Shown: positions 24,561-36,025 of the stretch, one piece after another
Numbering within the stretch: position 1 is the first letter of the stretch
How the letters are laid out: each line of letters starts with the position of its first letter
Origin: Rhyacichthys aspro
Taxonomy: Eukaryota > Chordata > Actinopteri > Gobiiformes > Rhyacichthyidae
Assembly: GCA_036850595.1 (NCBI GenBank)
Contig: CM072163.1
Location: 3,954,595 to 4,018,594 of the forward strand
Direction: 5' to 3'
DNA length: 64,000 nucleotides
Notes under the pieces: generated by a model
What the model was told of the DNA's origin: nothing
What the model saw: only the letters and a program-made list of their open reading frames with translations
The model's database searches: none
Translations under genes and position numbers: made by a program

Positions 24561-25499
24561 CTCGAGGTCTTCTCTCCAAACTAAGTGTTGTCCCGACTCA
24601 TTAAAGTTATTTAAGCCCAGATTGTCCCGAGCAGAGGCGACGTGGTGATAAAGCCAGAGATGCTAATGTGCAGCTGGGCCCGGGCGAGGGCAGAGTGGGA
24701 TGCGGGGGCACTGTGCTTCAGGACGGGGTCTAACCAGGAGTGACAGTTCCCTGTGTTAAAGAGGTGGGAGGATTATGCATTAACCATGAGCGACCTGTGT
24801 TTCTCCAGTTACGCTGTTCCACTTTGTATCTGTGGATTAGTATTACTGCTGGAACGCGCCGCTGACGTGTCCCTCCGTCGCTCTGGAACGTTTAGAGTCG
24901 CCTTCGTTCAGCGCTTCCTTTAAATTAACATCAAATAAACATGTAATAATGTGGTCATATGGATTATTTAGCTGCTCTTTTAAACCATCTGGAAGTCATT
25001 AGGTTTATTTATGTATGACAATGCAATACAAGTCAGCCATTACCTTTAATGAACAGACAAAAAGAATGAATGCAAAAGTAAATAATAAAGGCATCCTCTG
25101 TTTAATTCATGAGCTGACCAGAGAGAACAAACTGAGCACTGCTGATTGAGAAGAACACACAGATTCTTGCTGAAGGTTTAGGACAGTAATGAAGTGAATT
25201 GATTTGTTTGTAGACAATGTGCATTTTTACCAGCGGATATCGCCAAAAACTGCACACCTTAACATTAAAGCTGAGATGTAGGACAGATTAATGGCGGTGT
25301 GGAAGAAGGAGCTCATTTTGTCCTGCAAGATATGACTCTCTTGTTGTTCTTTAAATGTCAAGGATGATGAAGATTAGTTTTTATGGCATCCATCTTGCAA
25401 AATTTGTGGTTCCAACACTTCAACCTCTGAATTCTGTCAAATGTGTCAAAAAATTCAATCGTAGTATCTATGTTGTTGGTCTCTGTGCAGGGTAAAGGT
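24561..25499. other. Spacer between two opposed hAT copies, with a GC-richer island
   Basis: Position 24575-24920 is GC and CpG richer than its flanks (GGGCCCGGGCGAGGGCAGAG near 24680, GGAACGCGCCGCTGACGTG near 24850) and includes TTATGCATTAACC near 24774. It is a candidate noncoding regulatory element, by inference. The rest, 24920-25499, shows nothing recognisable. Confidence 0.45.
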
Positions 25500-26204
25500 T
25501 AATGGTGTCAAACTCAAAGTGGTGAAGGGGCCATGAAAGTTAATAAGAATCCTTTCAGGGACCGAAGATGGTGACATTTGGAAGCTTTTATTACATTTTG
25601 AATGTGAGATTTCATCTTTATATGGGGTCCTCCTTTGTGGAAACTGGTTTTCAACAGGTTTTAGATGGATTTGAACAGGTTTTAGATGGATTTGAACAGG
25701 TTTTAGTTGAATTTGAACAGGTTGTAGTTGGATTTGAACAGGTTTTAGTTGAATTTGAACAGGTTGTAGTTGGATTTGAACAGGTTTTAGTTGAATTTGA
25801 ACAGGTTGTAGTTGAATTTGAACAGGTTTAAGTTAAATTTGAACAGGTTGTAGTTGAATTTGAACAGGTTTAAGTTAAATTTGAACAGGTTGTAGTTGAA
25901 TTTGAACAGGTTTAAGTTAAATTTGAACAGGTTTTAGTTGAATTTGAACAGGTTGCAGTTGGATTTGAACAGGTTTTAGTTGGATTTGAACAGGTTGTAG
26001 TTGAATTTGAACGGGTTTTAGTTGAATTTGAACAGGTTGTAGTTGAATTTGAACAGATTTTATGTATCTTTGTAGCAAAAAATGTTCAAATTCAGTAAAT
26101 AAAACCTAGAGCCAAAAATATCACCTTCAAAATGTATTGAAGGGCCACATAAAACATCGCAAAGGTCCGCATTTGGCCCCTGGACCTTGAGTTTATAAGT
26201 GTAT
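25500..26204 (-). mobile_element. hAT-type element, copy 4, inverted relative to copy 3
   Basis: The left boundary reads TAATGGTGTCAAACTCAAAG and then GGTGAAGGGGCC, the same terminus that ends copies 1, 3 and 5 but on the other strand. The right side reads GGGCCACATAAAACATCGCA, then ATTTGGCCCCTGGACCTTGA and a decayed terminus near 26204. No 8-bp duplication is clear (GTAAAGGT versus GCTTTGCT), so boundaries are good to a few bases. The inverted unit lies next to the GGCC-rich side (about 26085-26105), as in copies 1 and 3. Confidence 0.85.
25651..26065 (-). repeat. 21-bp minisatellite of copy 4 (~20 units, 42-bp dimers)
   Basis: On the plus strand the units read as the reverse complement of those in copies 1 to 3. 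They alternate between GGTTTTAGTTGAATTTGAAC and GGTTGTAGTTGGATTTGAAC, then between GTTGTAGTTGAA and GTTTAAGTTAAA forms. The amplified block here is therefore a 42-bp dimer, not the long blocks of copies 1 to 3. An 87-codon frame (25568-25831) reads a GFEQVLV heptad and is a by-product. Confidence 0.92.
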
Positions 26205-27399
26205 GCTTTGCTTTTTGCGTTAAATCCCATCATTGTGCATCCATCATGGTTCCATTTTCATATCTTTCCAATATCCCCTGCATTTGGAGTAACATTTTGT
26301 CATTATCAGGTGTGAGCAGTGCTGCGGTGGCGCTGAGGACTGCTCTGTCAATGTAAGCATTGAAGCACTTATTCTCCAAATGAAATTACTCTCTGACAAT
26401 GGCGGCGCTGGTTGTGAAGCGGTGTGCCTTTTCTGAACCGTTAATCCTTTGCCGAGCACCTTTCCCCTGCTGCCCCTCCCTCATCTTTGCACAGACTCTC
26501 TGCACGAACGCAAACACAAAGAGGGTTTTTTTTTGCACTTTTTCTTCGCCGACAAAGAAACAGGATTTGTCATCAGCATTTTGACACTCTTTCAAAAAAG
26601 CCCCGAAGGGATAAAGAAAACACAGATTTGATGATAGCTTCTATTTTGCCTCCTGAATCGAGTTTTTGGGGAGAGCAAGGTGACTTGAAGTTCTACTGAG
26701 GGCTCATTTCCATCGCAAAAGAGAAGTCAAAGTGATTTGTGCCGAGTCGTTTACGCCGCTCTGGTTGATGGAGCTGAGTCTGGAGGAATATCAAGGAGTG
26801 CTTACGGTAAAGGTTTAGCCATGGTTTGGAAATGTGTGACTATATTGTCACCAATTGCTCTAAGATACATTATTTTTTATTAACACTCACACTGATGGTG
26901 CTCTCATTAATGCAAATATTACTGAAAATGTTAATGTAATGTAATTATCTAGACTGTGCCCAATCAAATGCATCAGTTAAACAATAATAATAAAAAACAC
27001 ATATTATTTTATTATTATTTTATGCCAACTGTATCATTTTAAAGCAAGAGTGTGATCATATTGTAAGTATATTTCTAATGGATCTTGGACATAAATATCC
27101 ACTCTGATCCCACTCTTTGGAAAAAAAAACTATTTACAGTTTTATATTAAAGTAAAAACTCATTTAGTGAAATTAATCAACACAAAATATTAATGTTTTT
27201 GTACAATAAATGACAAATGTGTCTAAAGAATACTAAAGATAACTATGCACAGTTTAATATGCCAAACAATTGAGTATGAATTGTGTATTTTAAATAAAGT
27301 ATGCTGTCTTCAAACATAAAAAGCCAAACTCCACAGAATATATCATAACATTGTGTCTGAAATAAAAGCGTTAAATGACATGTCACATGATCATGCAAC

Positions 27400-27960
27400 A
27401 TTAATCACAGATGATGAATTGTCACTGATCTAACAGCATCCGTCTCGCAGGCTTTTACTGCAGCGCTGTGTTTGTCACATTCGTCTGTGTGTGGCTTCAT
27501 CAGTCTGCTCCCTGTCCCCGCTGTATTGTTAACATCTGTTGGTAGATGACAACCACACGCTGCCAGTAAACAGGTACAGTCACCGCTATTTAACCGCTGT
27601 CTCCTCAGAGCCCCCGTCCCAGCTTCGGCGTAAAAAGCCTCGACTCTCTCTCTGTGTGTGCGCGGCTTGTTGCTTTGAAAAATGATCAAAGTGCTACGAG
27701 AGACAGCGAGACAAACATCAATTTGTATGAATCAAGCAGCCAATTCCCCGTGGGTCAGGGAAGTTGTCCTCTTTGGGCTTCAAAGGAAGAACTAATGAAG
27801 CCAGAAGTCACCGCTTCATGAGAGAGGCTCGCCGTGAGGTCAATTATTGTGGCCTAAAGTCTGAAGTAAACCAATTAGACCTCAGCATCAGGCTTTTTAG
27901 GAAGCTCATGAGGGGCCCATTCAAGCACATGCACAGTTCATATGTTATTAGTGTTATTGT
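27400..27960. promoter_or_regulatory. Candidate conserved noncoding element
   Basis: A balanced-composition, repeat-free stretch. Around 27725-27930 it includes GAACTAATGAAGCC, GGTCAATTATTGTGG and AACCAATTAGACC, with SOX- and homeodomain-type words on both strands. The open frames (124 and 86 codons, opposite strands) lack domains. Inference only. Confidence 0.3.
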
Positions 27961-30799
27961 TTGTTTTTTCCTCAAAGTTTCTTCTAAACAGAGCAGTTCC
28001 TTGACATGTTCTAATAACTTTCTGCAGTCTACCTCAGAAGAGTCACGAGACGTTAATGTGATGTGTCTTGTCAGCAGATTTAGACAATTTTTTCCCCTCT
28101 GCACACTATTTTTATCTTCTATCTCAAACTTAACCTAATGAAAACAAAAACCCAGGGTTAACAACGATCTTACCTCGCTAGAGTCAAGTTTTGATCCCTG
28201 ATAAAAGAAAGAAAGACCAAAACAAGACTGAAGACACAAGAATGGCTGCCCTGAAATAAACCCCTTCTTCTGTTCACACCGTCCAAACATCTGAGGAAGA
28301 TATTGAACGAGACGCCTGATGTAAAGGCTTTGAACGCCAGTGTTGGTAAGAAAGAGCTACACACATGCAGCCGTTTACTATTTCTGTGTCTGTGTCAAGA
28401 TGAGACAGAAGAAGATCACAGGGAACAGTCAAAATAGTATAAGAGGCATTTTGGACAATATATTTTTGAATTTGATTAAGTATGAACATAAAAAATCTCA
28501 TATATTTAATGAGTATTGGACCACAACCTCAACAAACTGGGCGATTACGAATTAAAGATATGTGTGTGGAGCCTTTTTGAGGAAGATGAACTGTTGAGAA
28601 TCAAGCACGAGAGACAAGAACAATGACATTGATCAGTTTTATTTATTTATAAGTCTATAACACGAAGACGAGGGACCAAATAAAGACTTAATTTAGAAAT
28701 TGTTGAGTTACCTTCTACAGTGTCATCTTGATGCTCAATGAAATGTTCAATTAGCAGGTAATCTAAACTTAAACCAACACAGTAGAAGAAAAGCAGCTGC
28801 GTCGTTAACAGGTGGCATTAATGAGCCGTGATCCAATCTATTACTGCATCAGAGACTGCATCACATTTATCCATTTGTCAGGTATTCATCAAGCTCCTCT
28901 CAACACATGTGATGCTGGTTGTGAAGGTGGAGCACACTTTTTGCACAAATGTAAAGCTACATTTAAAGAATTAATGAACTAAGACAATTTTACAGCAACA
29001 TATTTGGACAAAACACATAAATTACTCACAAATGGCCACGGAAAATGATGTGTATCTATAAAAACGACCTTTATTCTTGGATAAAATAAAGCAAACACTA
29101 CATATTTCTCTCAAAGTAGAAAAAAGTAATGTAAAATATGGAACAAAATGAATTAGAATGTAAAATTTAATAAGAAAGGTGTGGACTTAATATCGTTGAA
29201 AACTTGTGGCTGAATAAATCATATTGCAATCCCTTGGAAACTATTAGAAATAGTAACATACCAGTTCACAACTTAATAAATGCTTTTGGCTACAGACTGT
29301 GTAATTTTAATTCACTGAACCAAGAGCAAAACAAGATGTTTGGGACAGAGTTGCCAAGTAGTTAATGGATTTTTGTCAAGTACCCAACAAAAAATAGACA
29401 CATTCTACTATTGCTTTAGAAAACTCATTTGCATTATCATTTTGATTGAGTATTTTTCTACCTCTTCTGACACTCTGCCATGTGTTAGGCCTAAGTAATT
29501 AAATCACGTCCGTCATAGGCAGCACTTCTCTCAAGGACGAGCACAATACGCCGAGGTTCAGCAGGTGTTTGGGTCCATTTACTGAGATTTACTACAGCCT
29601 TGGGCACAGCAGCAGAATCTTAACTACAGCTTTACTATTAAACCATGTTTAAACATACAGAGGACTCCAGAGTATGTGAGTTCATGCACAAGTTAACTCT
29701 GATCACAAATGTTACAGAATTGGAGGAGTGAAATCAAGCATAGCGAACCCCTATTTCCTCTGAATAAAGAAAATGTAGAATTATTCCATATTAAATAAAC
29801 TATTTGATTCAGAGTGTTCAAGAACTGCTCCACAAAGACATTTGAAGTGTAGTGTCTTGCCCCAAAATGTGACTATAGACATTGTTTCATCAAAAATATT
29901 GCAAATAGTTACATAATAATAAAGCCAAATGCAGCCTTGCTCTGGGTGCATTGTGTAAAATGTTGTATATGAACAAAATAAAAGCTACCGAGTGGAAAAC
30001 TGAGCACAGCTGAAGGAGAATGCACTCATTTTTGCAGCAAGGCTTAAGGTATGTATGTATTAAACTGATTTTGTTCTGTTTTTTAAGCAAAATCACCATC
30101 AGACCTAAATTTTTTTGGTTTGTGAAAAGATAACATGACCTTGTTCTATCAAAGCAAACTTTCACCATTAGATCTCAAAAGGCAGAGCACTACCCCAGCT
30201 TTAAACACACATTTATATTCCAAACTCATGGGATTAAATTTCAGAATCTACCCACTTTCTTCCACTTGCCTTTGCAACAAATTCCCCTGAGACTTTGACC
30301 AAACCAGATTGTAAATCAGTAAGTCACTAATTAAAGCTCTTGACTGATATTCCAAGCTTTTTTTGTTGGAAAGTCTTGGGTTTATGTCTCCTTTTTAGTC
30401 GCAAACATGATAAACGTGAACATTTTTATACCTGATATTTATATGTGATCAACTGCTAATACATTAAAACACATTTAGTACACTGTTGATGCTGGAGAAG
30501 TGTGATGTATTAGTGTAAATAGTCTCAGAAAAGCATTATTTGTATCTTATTTCATCAATGAATACACTTTTATTATACACACAAGTACAACAATTTCAGA
30601 GAATATCAATCAATAAATAAGTAGGAAAACAAAAAGTTCAACAAGTTTGTGGCTGTTGCTTTCTTTTCTAATAGTAGCATTAGACTGGAGTCAGCATCTA
30701 GTGGCTGATACTGGTACTGCACCTCAATATCTGCCTGCATTGTCTCCACTAACACTGCATTACACCCTATAATAGCTTTTAGAACCAGTTATTTCTAGA

Positions 30800-31300
30800 A
30801 ACTGTACTTTGCGCTGCAGATACTCAGTGTTTGTTGCTGTGTTGGACGTGTGACAGTTGCTTGTCTGCCTGATTTGTGATTTCAGTGTTTCCAAAATATT
30901 TTTAGATAAATACACGGATGCCACCTGCCACCTCAGGCTCCTGTCAGTGTCTCCCACATGTAACACCCGTCCTGAGCCCGTTTGGTCCCTGCCCACAATC
31001 TGCTGCTCTCCTGTTCTCACTGACCCCAGCCTCACTCTCTGCATTTGACACCTGTACATTGCAGCACAAAAGCCCACGCTACGCGACCGTGATAGCCCCC
31101 CAGTCGCTCGCAGCAGGCTATTACCCGGTCTAATTACCAGGCAGCCTGCTATAAGTCAGCAGCGGATGGGAATAACCATTCGGGTCCATGAGACGGAGAG
31201 CCACACACGCCCCTGAGCAAACAGTGCCATCCATTTTAATAAAGATGTCCCCTCTGGCGCTGTGGGGAGGTGGAGAGAACAATGGCCTGATAAAGACAGT
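30800..31300. promoter_or_regulatory. Candidate conserved noncoding region
   Basis: Richer in GC, with CTATTACCCGGTCTAATTAC at about 31117-31136, then TTTTAATAAAGATG near 31234 and AACAATGG near 31278. Several overlapping open frames occur on both strands with no domain. No promoter architecture seen. Confidence 0.25.
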
Positions 31301-32439
31301 AAACACACAGGCAGCTGCTGCAGAGTCAGTGTGTGCACAAGACACTCTCTGGGAGACAGAATGAGATTGACAAGGTTATATTTACTGCAGAGTAACTCTA
31401 AAGTTAGGGTTGTGACCCACAATCGATTAAAAACCATGTCAATTACCAAGGGTCACACAAAGAGCAATGTTCTGATATTTGAATTCAGTTTTGCAGCTGC
31501 ACTTTTGAACTTTACTCAGATTATCAAAACAGTAATGACACTTACTGTCATCGTGGAAACATCCATCAATCTTCTTCTGGTTGTGTTCAAGAAGCAGGAG
31601 CAGCACTTCCTGGTTTCCTCTAAATCTGAGGTCTGAAAACATAATCATTTATGTTTACCATGCTGTTACACTGTGTTCTGTGTTATCCAGCACTTTTATT
31701 TGGATGTTCTGAACTTTTACTCTGGATCAGCTCTGGCTTCACTGTGTGTTTAATAACTATTCCACTTTATTATGAACATTTCTGTCACTTAAATATGTGA
31801 AAAGAGAAGAAAACTGATGCCAGGATGAAGACTTGTCTACTGTTTTTGTACGTTGACCAGGGAAAGAGAATGGTGACATCTCAGCTTAAAGCCAACAGTT
31901 TCTATCACTTTTTGTTGGAAAAGAAATAAAACCTTAAGCATTTACAGCTGTTACGAGGATAGACATATTTTATAACACTTGTTTCAATAAACATGTGGAT
32001 ATATGCACACATTCAAACATAATCAGAAGATGATTGATGAAATATGAAGCAGGAAAAGTGAAGTATAACATGTTTGGTCATCTTATTTGTCATTAAAACT
32101 GGGGAGAGTGTTCTATTTCCCTGTGTACAGTCATGTATTTTCTTATCTTTTGTCTTATTTGGGATGTCTTACTACTTCATATTCCTTGTAATTGCTGATG
32201 CAATCATTCATGGTAAACAAATCAACATTTACAAAGGCTAAAAGTGAGATTAAATCTTACAAGTGACATTTTGTAAACAGAAGATTATGATAAAATGTCT
32301 TGGTGTCAACTGGTGTTTTAAAAAAGACTGATGAGAAATGTGAAAGAAATTAAAGCAGCCAATAATAGTTACATAAAAATGAACACAATATGCATGACCA
32401 GTGTGTCCATAAAGTACATAATGTTTGTACATCCTGACG

Positions 32440-32960
32440 GTGCAGGAGACGGAGGCAGGCTGCAGATTAATAACATTCAGTACCGCGGTGCAACTTTTAA
32501 ATGCTTTAATAATCTCGATGTCACTTTTTAATGAGATTTCTACCCTCCAGCAGACACGCGATACAGCCATCACACACATCTGATGACTCCTGACGGCCAA
32601 TCCCCGCGCGCGAGGACAGTCACGTGACCCCGGGACGCCCCAAACCTGCCGAGTGTGGCGTCAATCAGGAGCGGATACGATCGCTCCCAGAATGCACCGG
32701 CACGTCTCCTCCGAGGGGGAAGTACAGTCGGGAAACAAAGTGAACGTTTCAGCATAAAACAGTTTGCGAGAGCAGTCGTTAATTAAAGTTGTACTAATTA
32801 AGAGTGTGTTGGAAAGGAGCGGGGCTTTGATAGCATTAGAGTAATCACACCAGGGCTCACAGTGATGTTGGAGAGCGCCGATAGCATCTCCAACCCTCCA
32901 CTGAGGATCCCTCTAATCCAATTCTAGTCAATTGGTTACAGAGCGACAACTAACTGCATG
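32440..32960. promoter_or_regulatory. CpG-dense block with E-box, CCAAT and ZNF143-like sites
   Basis: About 17 CpG dinucleotides fall within some 140 bp (about 32590-32735), the densest cluster in the window. Within it are GGCCAATCC near 32595, a palindromic GTCACGTGAC (USF/MITF-type E-box) at 32619-32628, and CTCCCAGAATGCACCGGC near 32686, close to the ZNF143 motif. The combination is typical of CpG promoters, yet I see no convincing first exon on either strand. Downstream, 32780-32960 looks like noncoding regulatory DNA. Confidence 0.35.
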
Positions 32961-34927
32961 TAAGCTTTCATAATGCCGCTCATTTCACTGATGTAATGTC
33001 AATGGAATAGTTTTAATGTTCTTTTCTCGGTACTGAACACTTGTCACTTTAACTAAAATGTAAAAAGGACATTATGATATTAATTTTATTCACTCAATGT
33101 GTTTCAAAGACTGCACAGTTGGAATAAAAAGGGCTAAAATTTTAATTACGGAAGATGTGGGATTGGTTTGACTAATGTTTGTAGGAATTGTAAAGGTTAG
33201 GTGCAAAATATATGTAACTAAAATTCTGAATACTATAAATAAATGTGGATAAAATGGAACAAAACTGTGATTCAAACACAACCCTCATTTGGTTCAAGCT
33301 ACTGTATAAGTTATTAACTTTTCATGTTGTTTTGTAAACCCTCGACAAACCTTAAGATTAAATACAATTAAAGAAATATTGGTGACACAAACAAATAAGA
33401 CACACAAACTTAAGCGTGACAGTGTCTTAAGCCAAAAAGGAATTATAAATCTTTATTGGAGTTTGCTTTAAAGTTTGTGTAGCCCAGTGAGCTGAAAGTT
33501 AGGATTTATAGTGTATTCATGCAGATAATTGAAATAAAATTAAAATCAAACCAAAACTAGACGCTGAATTGTCTTCTGTGATGAAGATATAATGTCTTGG
33601 ATCCCACAAAAAAAGGTGTTTTATGTGAATATCGTTTATGCTTTGTCTATCTGGAAACAGGGATTTCTGAAAATGTTGCTTTTTCTGTGCTTTGTGTGTT
33701 TTAGTCTCTTTTTGAAATGTCACAAAGTCTTGCAGAAATCCTGGTTTACTGCATCTGCGAAAGAAAAAAGAGCTTTTCATAAATACAGTGATGTCTCCAC
33801 TAATTTGCACATGTTCTTTGTTGTTTTGCACATGAACACACAAATATCCGTGGTATCAACAAACCAACAACAAATTATTATATTGTATTAAGTTTACCAC
33901 CTAAAAGACATTGTTGCAGAATATATCTAAGTATAAGAAGAAGTAAATGTCCCTCTTTTTTAACTATTCCAAAATAGATTCAAACTAAACCATAAATGTT
34001 GGTTGTGTAAGTCGCCAGAGTCAACTGAGGTAAATGTAGTTTTCTTGATTTGCTCAGAGACGGATCAAAAGGTTAATGAAATGTATCAGAGTCTATAGGT
34101 GCATATTTAAAAAGCCCATTTTTTCCATGACACGCTTGCATCTTAATAAAGCATTCCTGTCACTCCATAAACAATATTAGTTGACCTCTAGCCTTGTGCT
34201 GAGAAGTTTTCGACTGCTTTTTGCTCTGAAAAGGCTGTTGAGCAAAATTTTCACTGGAGTTTAATCACAAGCACTTGCATAATTTATGGTATATTTGTTT
34301 TCAATGAGCAAACAAAACAAAAAGACAAACAGTGAGGCAAAACAAAGCAGAATATTCATTATTTTTGCGTGATTCAATTGTGAAAAAGGGACGTCTGCAT
34401 CTTTTGCGTCTAACAAATTACCTCCTGTAGCATAATAAATGCCAGACATAAATCATTTGTCATATCTCATTATGACACGAGGCAGGAGTGGATATGCTCT
34501 GATTTCTCTGCGTTTTGCTGATTACTGTCCCCACATTTCAGCGCGTCTGTTGTGCTGCACACTCCCCTGTTGTTTGTCGAATTTAATTTGTTTAATCGTA
34601 TGAAAAAGCACACATTTCAGGACTTGAGAATGGACTAGTGAACATACAGACTCCAGTGAATCATCACAGGGAACCTCACTGTGCTCTTTCTACAGTTGAT
34701 TATTCTTGTATTAATGGTCATTTTTAAGAGATTCTCAGTTAGTCAGGTCATCGTATAATAAAATAGTTAAGACAAAAGCATCAAGACACAGTTTGTTTTA
34801 AATGTCTCTCATCCAAAGGTGTTTTTTTTTTTTTTAACTTTTATTATATTTCCTACTCATATAAGCCCTGGATTATTTAGTCAGGACTGTTTTTAAGCAG
34901 GTAACTGTACATCCATTTTGAATTTCT

Positions 34928-35133
34928 TAAAGATTTTTTCGGTCTTTTTGCCTTTATTTAAAGCACAGTAACCTTCTAAAAGTCAGCAGTGAGAAGGACA
35001 GTAGACAGACAAGAAACAGAATGAGAGAGAAGGGAATGACACTGGGTAAATGACCTGAGTGGGAATCAAACCCGGGTCTCCTGAGTATATGGTACACACT
35101 CAATGAGGTGAGCCACCGAGATGCACCTGTACA
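34928..35133 (-). mobile_element. tRNA-derived SINE (minus strand)
   Basis: Read on the minus strand from 35133, the element has a GGTGGCTCACCTCATTGAG head with an A-box-like GTGGCTCACC and a B box GGGTTTGATTCCC (about 35068-35080). The body has TCATTCCCTTCTCTCTCATT and a CTGTCTACTGTCC segment. The tail is AAATAAAGGCAAAAAGACCG followed by A-rich sequence. Head, body and tail are all present, making it the best preserved SINE here. The copy at 8.4 kb belongs to the same family. Pol III transcription from this copy is doubtful. Confidence 0.75.
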
Positions 35134-35366
35134 TCCATTTTTTATTTAAAATTTGCATCTTTTACTTTTTAAAACTAATTAGTCTATTACATTTTGATGA
35201 TGATCGATGATATTTAGTCTGTTTAATTTGTACACGCACCATTATTGATTCATATTCTTATCATCTTCACATAAACTACTGTTACTACACATCTATTGCA
35301 GATATGACACTGATATTTGAACTTACAGCAGATGTTGCACATGTTAACTTGGCACATTGTCTACGT

Positions 35367-35840
35367 CACACATGTCAAACTCAAGGCCCGGGGGCCAAAT
35401 GCGGCCCTTTGCAATGTTTCATGTGGCCCTCCAATGCATTTAGTAGGTCATATTTTTGGATTTAAATCAGATTAATTTGATTTGTTCATGAAATCTTAAG
35501 CTGATTTTTGGGACTACGATACATATAATATGCTCAAAGACAAATAAAATCTGTTCAAATCCATTTTAAACCTGTTCATATCAAATAAAACCTGTTAAAA
35601 ACCATCTAAAACCTGCTTAACCAGTTTAAATCAATTTAAAATGAGTTAAAATCCAAATTAAACCAGTTTCCTTAAATGGAGGAAATTAATGTTAATGATA
35701 AAACATTTGTAAAACTCAAATGAATATGAAACCTTCCATTCAAAATTTAATAAAAGCTTCCCAATGTCACCATCTCCGGCCCCTGAAAGGATCCTTATTT
35801 ACTATTGTGGCCCCTCACCATATTGAGTTTGACACCACTG
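35367..35840 (+). mobile_element. hAT-type element, copy 5, short and nearly complete
   Basis: Bounded by an 8-bp duplication with one mismatch, GTCTACGT at 35359-35366 and GTCTACAT at 35841-35848. The left end CACACATGTCAAACTCAAGG and the right end, read on the other strand, CAGTGGTGTCAAACTCAA make an inverted pair. The GGCC-rich blocks at 35388-35405 and 35778-35820 are clear. At 474 bp with only about six repeat units it shows what the element looks like without array expansion, so it is the best guide to the family consensus. Confidence 0.9.
35545..35668 (+). repeat. Degenerate 21-bp array of copy 5 (~6 units)
   Basis: Units such as TCTGTTCAAATCCATTTTAA and CCATCTAAAACCTGCTTAAC are recognisable but diverged, with spacing no longer exactly 21 bp. 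This array never expanded or has contracted, in contrast to copies 1 to 4. Confidence 0.75.
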
Positions 35841-36025
35841 GTCTACATCGTTTCTATTTCTATTGCTTACATCCCCATTGTTCCACTTTACACTATCCAT
35901 CTTATACGTTTATACCAAATTGTTACAGCATTTATTTTGGACATATTGTGAGAAAAATAATTCCGTTGTACAGCGAGACATGTTTCCTTACTGACAGTAA
36001 AGACTTTGAAGCTTGAATAATCTTG

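Larger units (their letters stand above)
26205..34927. other. Long noncoding stretch without recognised repeats
   Basis: No gene recognised. Islands at 27400-27960, 30800-31300 and 32440-32960 are listed separately, and 26385-26800 is another weak GC-richer patch. The AT-rich parts (26860-27400, 28140-30250, 31640-32430, 33000-34900) hold only short A or T runs and degenerate ATT runs near 27000. Open frames up to 124 codons at 27.8 and 31.3 kb overlap opposite-strand frames and show no domain. Confidence 0.5.
35140..36025 (+). mobile_element. LINE-type 3' remnant interrupted by a hAT insertion
   Basis: Sequence on both sides of the copy 5 element reads as one AT-rich stretch when the element and one target copy are removed. 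It ends in ACAGTAAAGACTTTGAAGCT followed by TGAATAATCTTGAATG at about 35994-36029, like other teleost LINE tails at 22.0 and 53.8 kb. No coding part remains and the left limit is a guess. Confidence 0.4.

Noticed and set aside
25500..26204. Target-site duplication for copy 4
   Set aside because: The bases flanking the inferred ends, GTAAAGGT and GCTTTGCT, do not match, so none is claimed.
30640..30790. Relatedness of CATCTAGTGGCTG here to CATCTGCTGGTG words at 50.4 and 63.5 kb as one MITE family
   Set aside because: The shared word is about ten bases and the flanks do not align by eye. Too little to call a family.
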